Part shown: positions 6,657-7,480 of the stretch, in pieces
Numbering within the stretch: the stretch's first letter is position 1
Layout of the letters: the number at the start of each line of letters is the position of its first letter
NCBI GenBank assembly: GCA_900756495.1
Contig: CAAEKI010000196.1
Span: forward strand, 1 to 7,480
DNA from: an uncultured Oscillospiraceae bacterium
Lineage (GTDB): Bacteria > Bacillota > Clostridia > Oscillospirales > Oscillospiraceae
Direction: 5' to 3'
DNA: 7,480 bases
Made by a program: the position numbers and the translations under genes
The notes under the pieces: generated by a model
Database searches by the model: none
Told to the model about the DNA's origin: nothing
Seen by the model: the letters and a program-made list of their open reading frames with translations, nothing else

Positions 6657-6700
6657 GAAGTTGCGACACAAACATTCGAAAGGAGAGAGCAAACCATGTC
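6629..6700. repeat. 12-bp inverted repeat enclosing the transposase translation start
   Basis: GACATGGTTTGC (6629-6640) is perfectly complementary to GCAAACCATGTC (6689-6700), which contains the ATG start at 6696-6698. The 48-base interior holds the candidate -10 box and the Shine-Dalgarno. Only RNA that starts upstream of the element would contain both arms. Confidence 0.85.
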
Positions 6701-7480
6701 CGAGAAAATTGTACAACTAAACGAGGCCGCAATCAAGAGCGAACTGAAGGAGCTGGTACGTGGCAGCGTTGAGGAAACCCTTAACGAACTGTTGGAGGCC
6801 GAGGCGGAGAAACTGACTCAGGCGGCCCGGTACGAGCGCAACGAGCAGCGGCAGGGGTATCGCAGCGGCCACTACAGCCGGAACCTCACCACCACTTCCG
6901 GGGACGTTACCCTGAAGGTACCTAAGCTCAAAGGGATCTCCTTTGAGACCGCTATCATTGAGCGGTATCGCCGCCGGGAAAGCAGTGTGGAAGAAGCTCT
7001 CATTGAGATGTATCTGGCAGGCGTATCCGTCCGGCGCGTGGAGGACATTACCGAGGCTCTGTGGGGCAGCAAGGTGTCTCCCTCCACCATCAGTGAGCTG
7101 AACAAGAAAGCGTATGTCCACATTGAGGATTGGCGGAACCGCCCTCTGCAAGGTGGGCGCTATCCGTATGTCTATGTGGATGGGATCTACCTGTGCCGCA
7201 ACTGGGGCGGGGAGTTTGAACATGTGGCCATTCTGGTGGCGATTGCGGTGAATGAGGACGGATACCGTGAGGTTCTTGGTGCCGCCGAGGGCATGAAAGA
7301 GGACAAGGCCAGCTGGGTCAGTTTCTTCCAGTGGCTGCGTGGCCGTGGCCTGGATAGGGTTAAGTTGGTGGTTGGCGACAAGTGCCTTGGTATGCTGGAG
7401 GCGGTGGGAGAAGTATTCCCCGAAGCCAAGTACCAGCGCTGTACCGTACACTTTTACCGCAATGTATTCTCCGTAACGCC
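6696..7480 (+). CDS. IS256-family DDE transposase (3' truncated by window end)
   Basis: The frame starts at ATG 6696, with AAAGGAGAG nine bases upstream, and stays open for 261 codons to the window end; full-length IS256 transposases are about 400 residues. The N-terminal part has a helical region and the YERNEQRQGYRSGHYSR signature (46-62) followed by VTLKVPKLKG (71-80). MYLAGVSVRRVEDITEAL (105-122) is the conserved helix preceding the catalytic core. The first catalytic Asp is in YVDGIYL (D162), the second in VGDKCLGM (D228), and the conserved Cys-x-x-His is in QRCTVHFYRNV (C249, H252). The catalytic Glu lies beyond the window. The enzyme cuts and joins IS ends, moving the element via a circular intermediate. 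No internal stop or frameshift is seen, so it may be active. Translation is probably limited by the leader hairpin. Confidence 0.93.
   Translation, partial: MSEKIVQLNEAAIKSELKELVRGSVEETLNELLEAEAEKLTQAARYERNEQRQGYRSGHYSRNLTTTSGDVTLKVPKLKGISFETAIIERYRRRESSVEEALIEMYLAGVSVRRVEDITEALWGSKVSPSTISELNKKAYVHIEDWRNRPLQGGRYPYVYVDGIYLCRNWGGEFEHVAILVAIAVNEDGYREVLGAAEGMKEDKASWVSFFQWLRGRGLDRVKLVVGDKCLGMLEAVGEVFPEAKYQRCTVHFYRNVFSVT

Larger units (their letters stand above)
6627..7480 (+). mobile_element. IS256-family insertion sequence, left part
   Basis: The transposase gene and its leader run to the end of the window, so the right terminus and target duplication cannot be seen. The exact left boundary is uncertain. 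It lies between the sigK stop (6598) and about 6629; the outer arm of the leader inverted repeat at 6629-6640 is a reasonable inner limit. No terminator separates sigK from the element, so sigK transcription probably reads into it. Confidence 0.8.

Overview
The window looks like a chromosomal segment of a spore-forming, fairly GC-rich Clostridia (Eubacteriales) bacterium, probably a gut Oscillospiraceae-type organism. This rests on an intact sigK-like sporulation sigma factor, strong Shine-Dalgarno sequences, GC-rich codon use and an IS256-type transposase. The genus is an inference. All recognised genes lie on the + strand.

Positions 3-5447 hold a compact gene set that reads as one operon whose promoter and first gene(s) lie upstream. 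It has the C-terminal part of a beta-lactamase-fold serine hydrolase (3-839), two tandem paralogous SLC13/DASS-like permeases of identical length (870-2303 and 2322-3755, about 75% identical by hand alignment), a large AtuA/DUF1446-family protein (3800-5143) and a separate 99-residue protein matching the C-terminal domain of longer AtuA proteins (5148-5447). Gaps are 4-44 bases, and a strong intrinsic terminator follows at 5468-5509. The simplest reading is a catabolic module: the permeases import an organic anion, the hydrolase cleaves an ester or amide, and the AtuA pair processes the product. The substrate cannot be read from the sequence.

Positions 5448-5899 contain no convincing gene. 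After the terminator comes a run of five to six hairpins (5520-5797), possibly a degenerate IS200-like or other palindrome-rich non-autonomous element, then a candidate SigE-type promoter and a good ribosome binding site for sigK.

sigK (5900-6598) encodes the late mother-cell sigma factor with an N-terminal pro-sequence. It is followed within 100 bases by the left part of an IS256-family insertion sequence (transposase from 6696, running off the window). The IS carries a perfect 12-bp inverted repeat whose inner arm covers the transposase start codon, a layout expected to block translation from read-through transcripts.

No tRNA, rRNA, CRISPR array or replication origin was seen.
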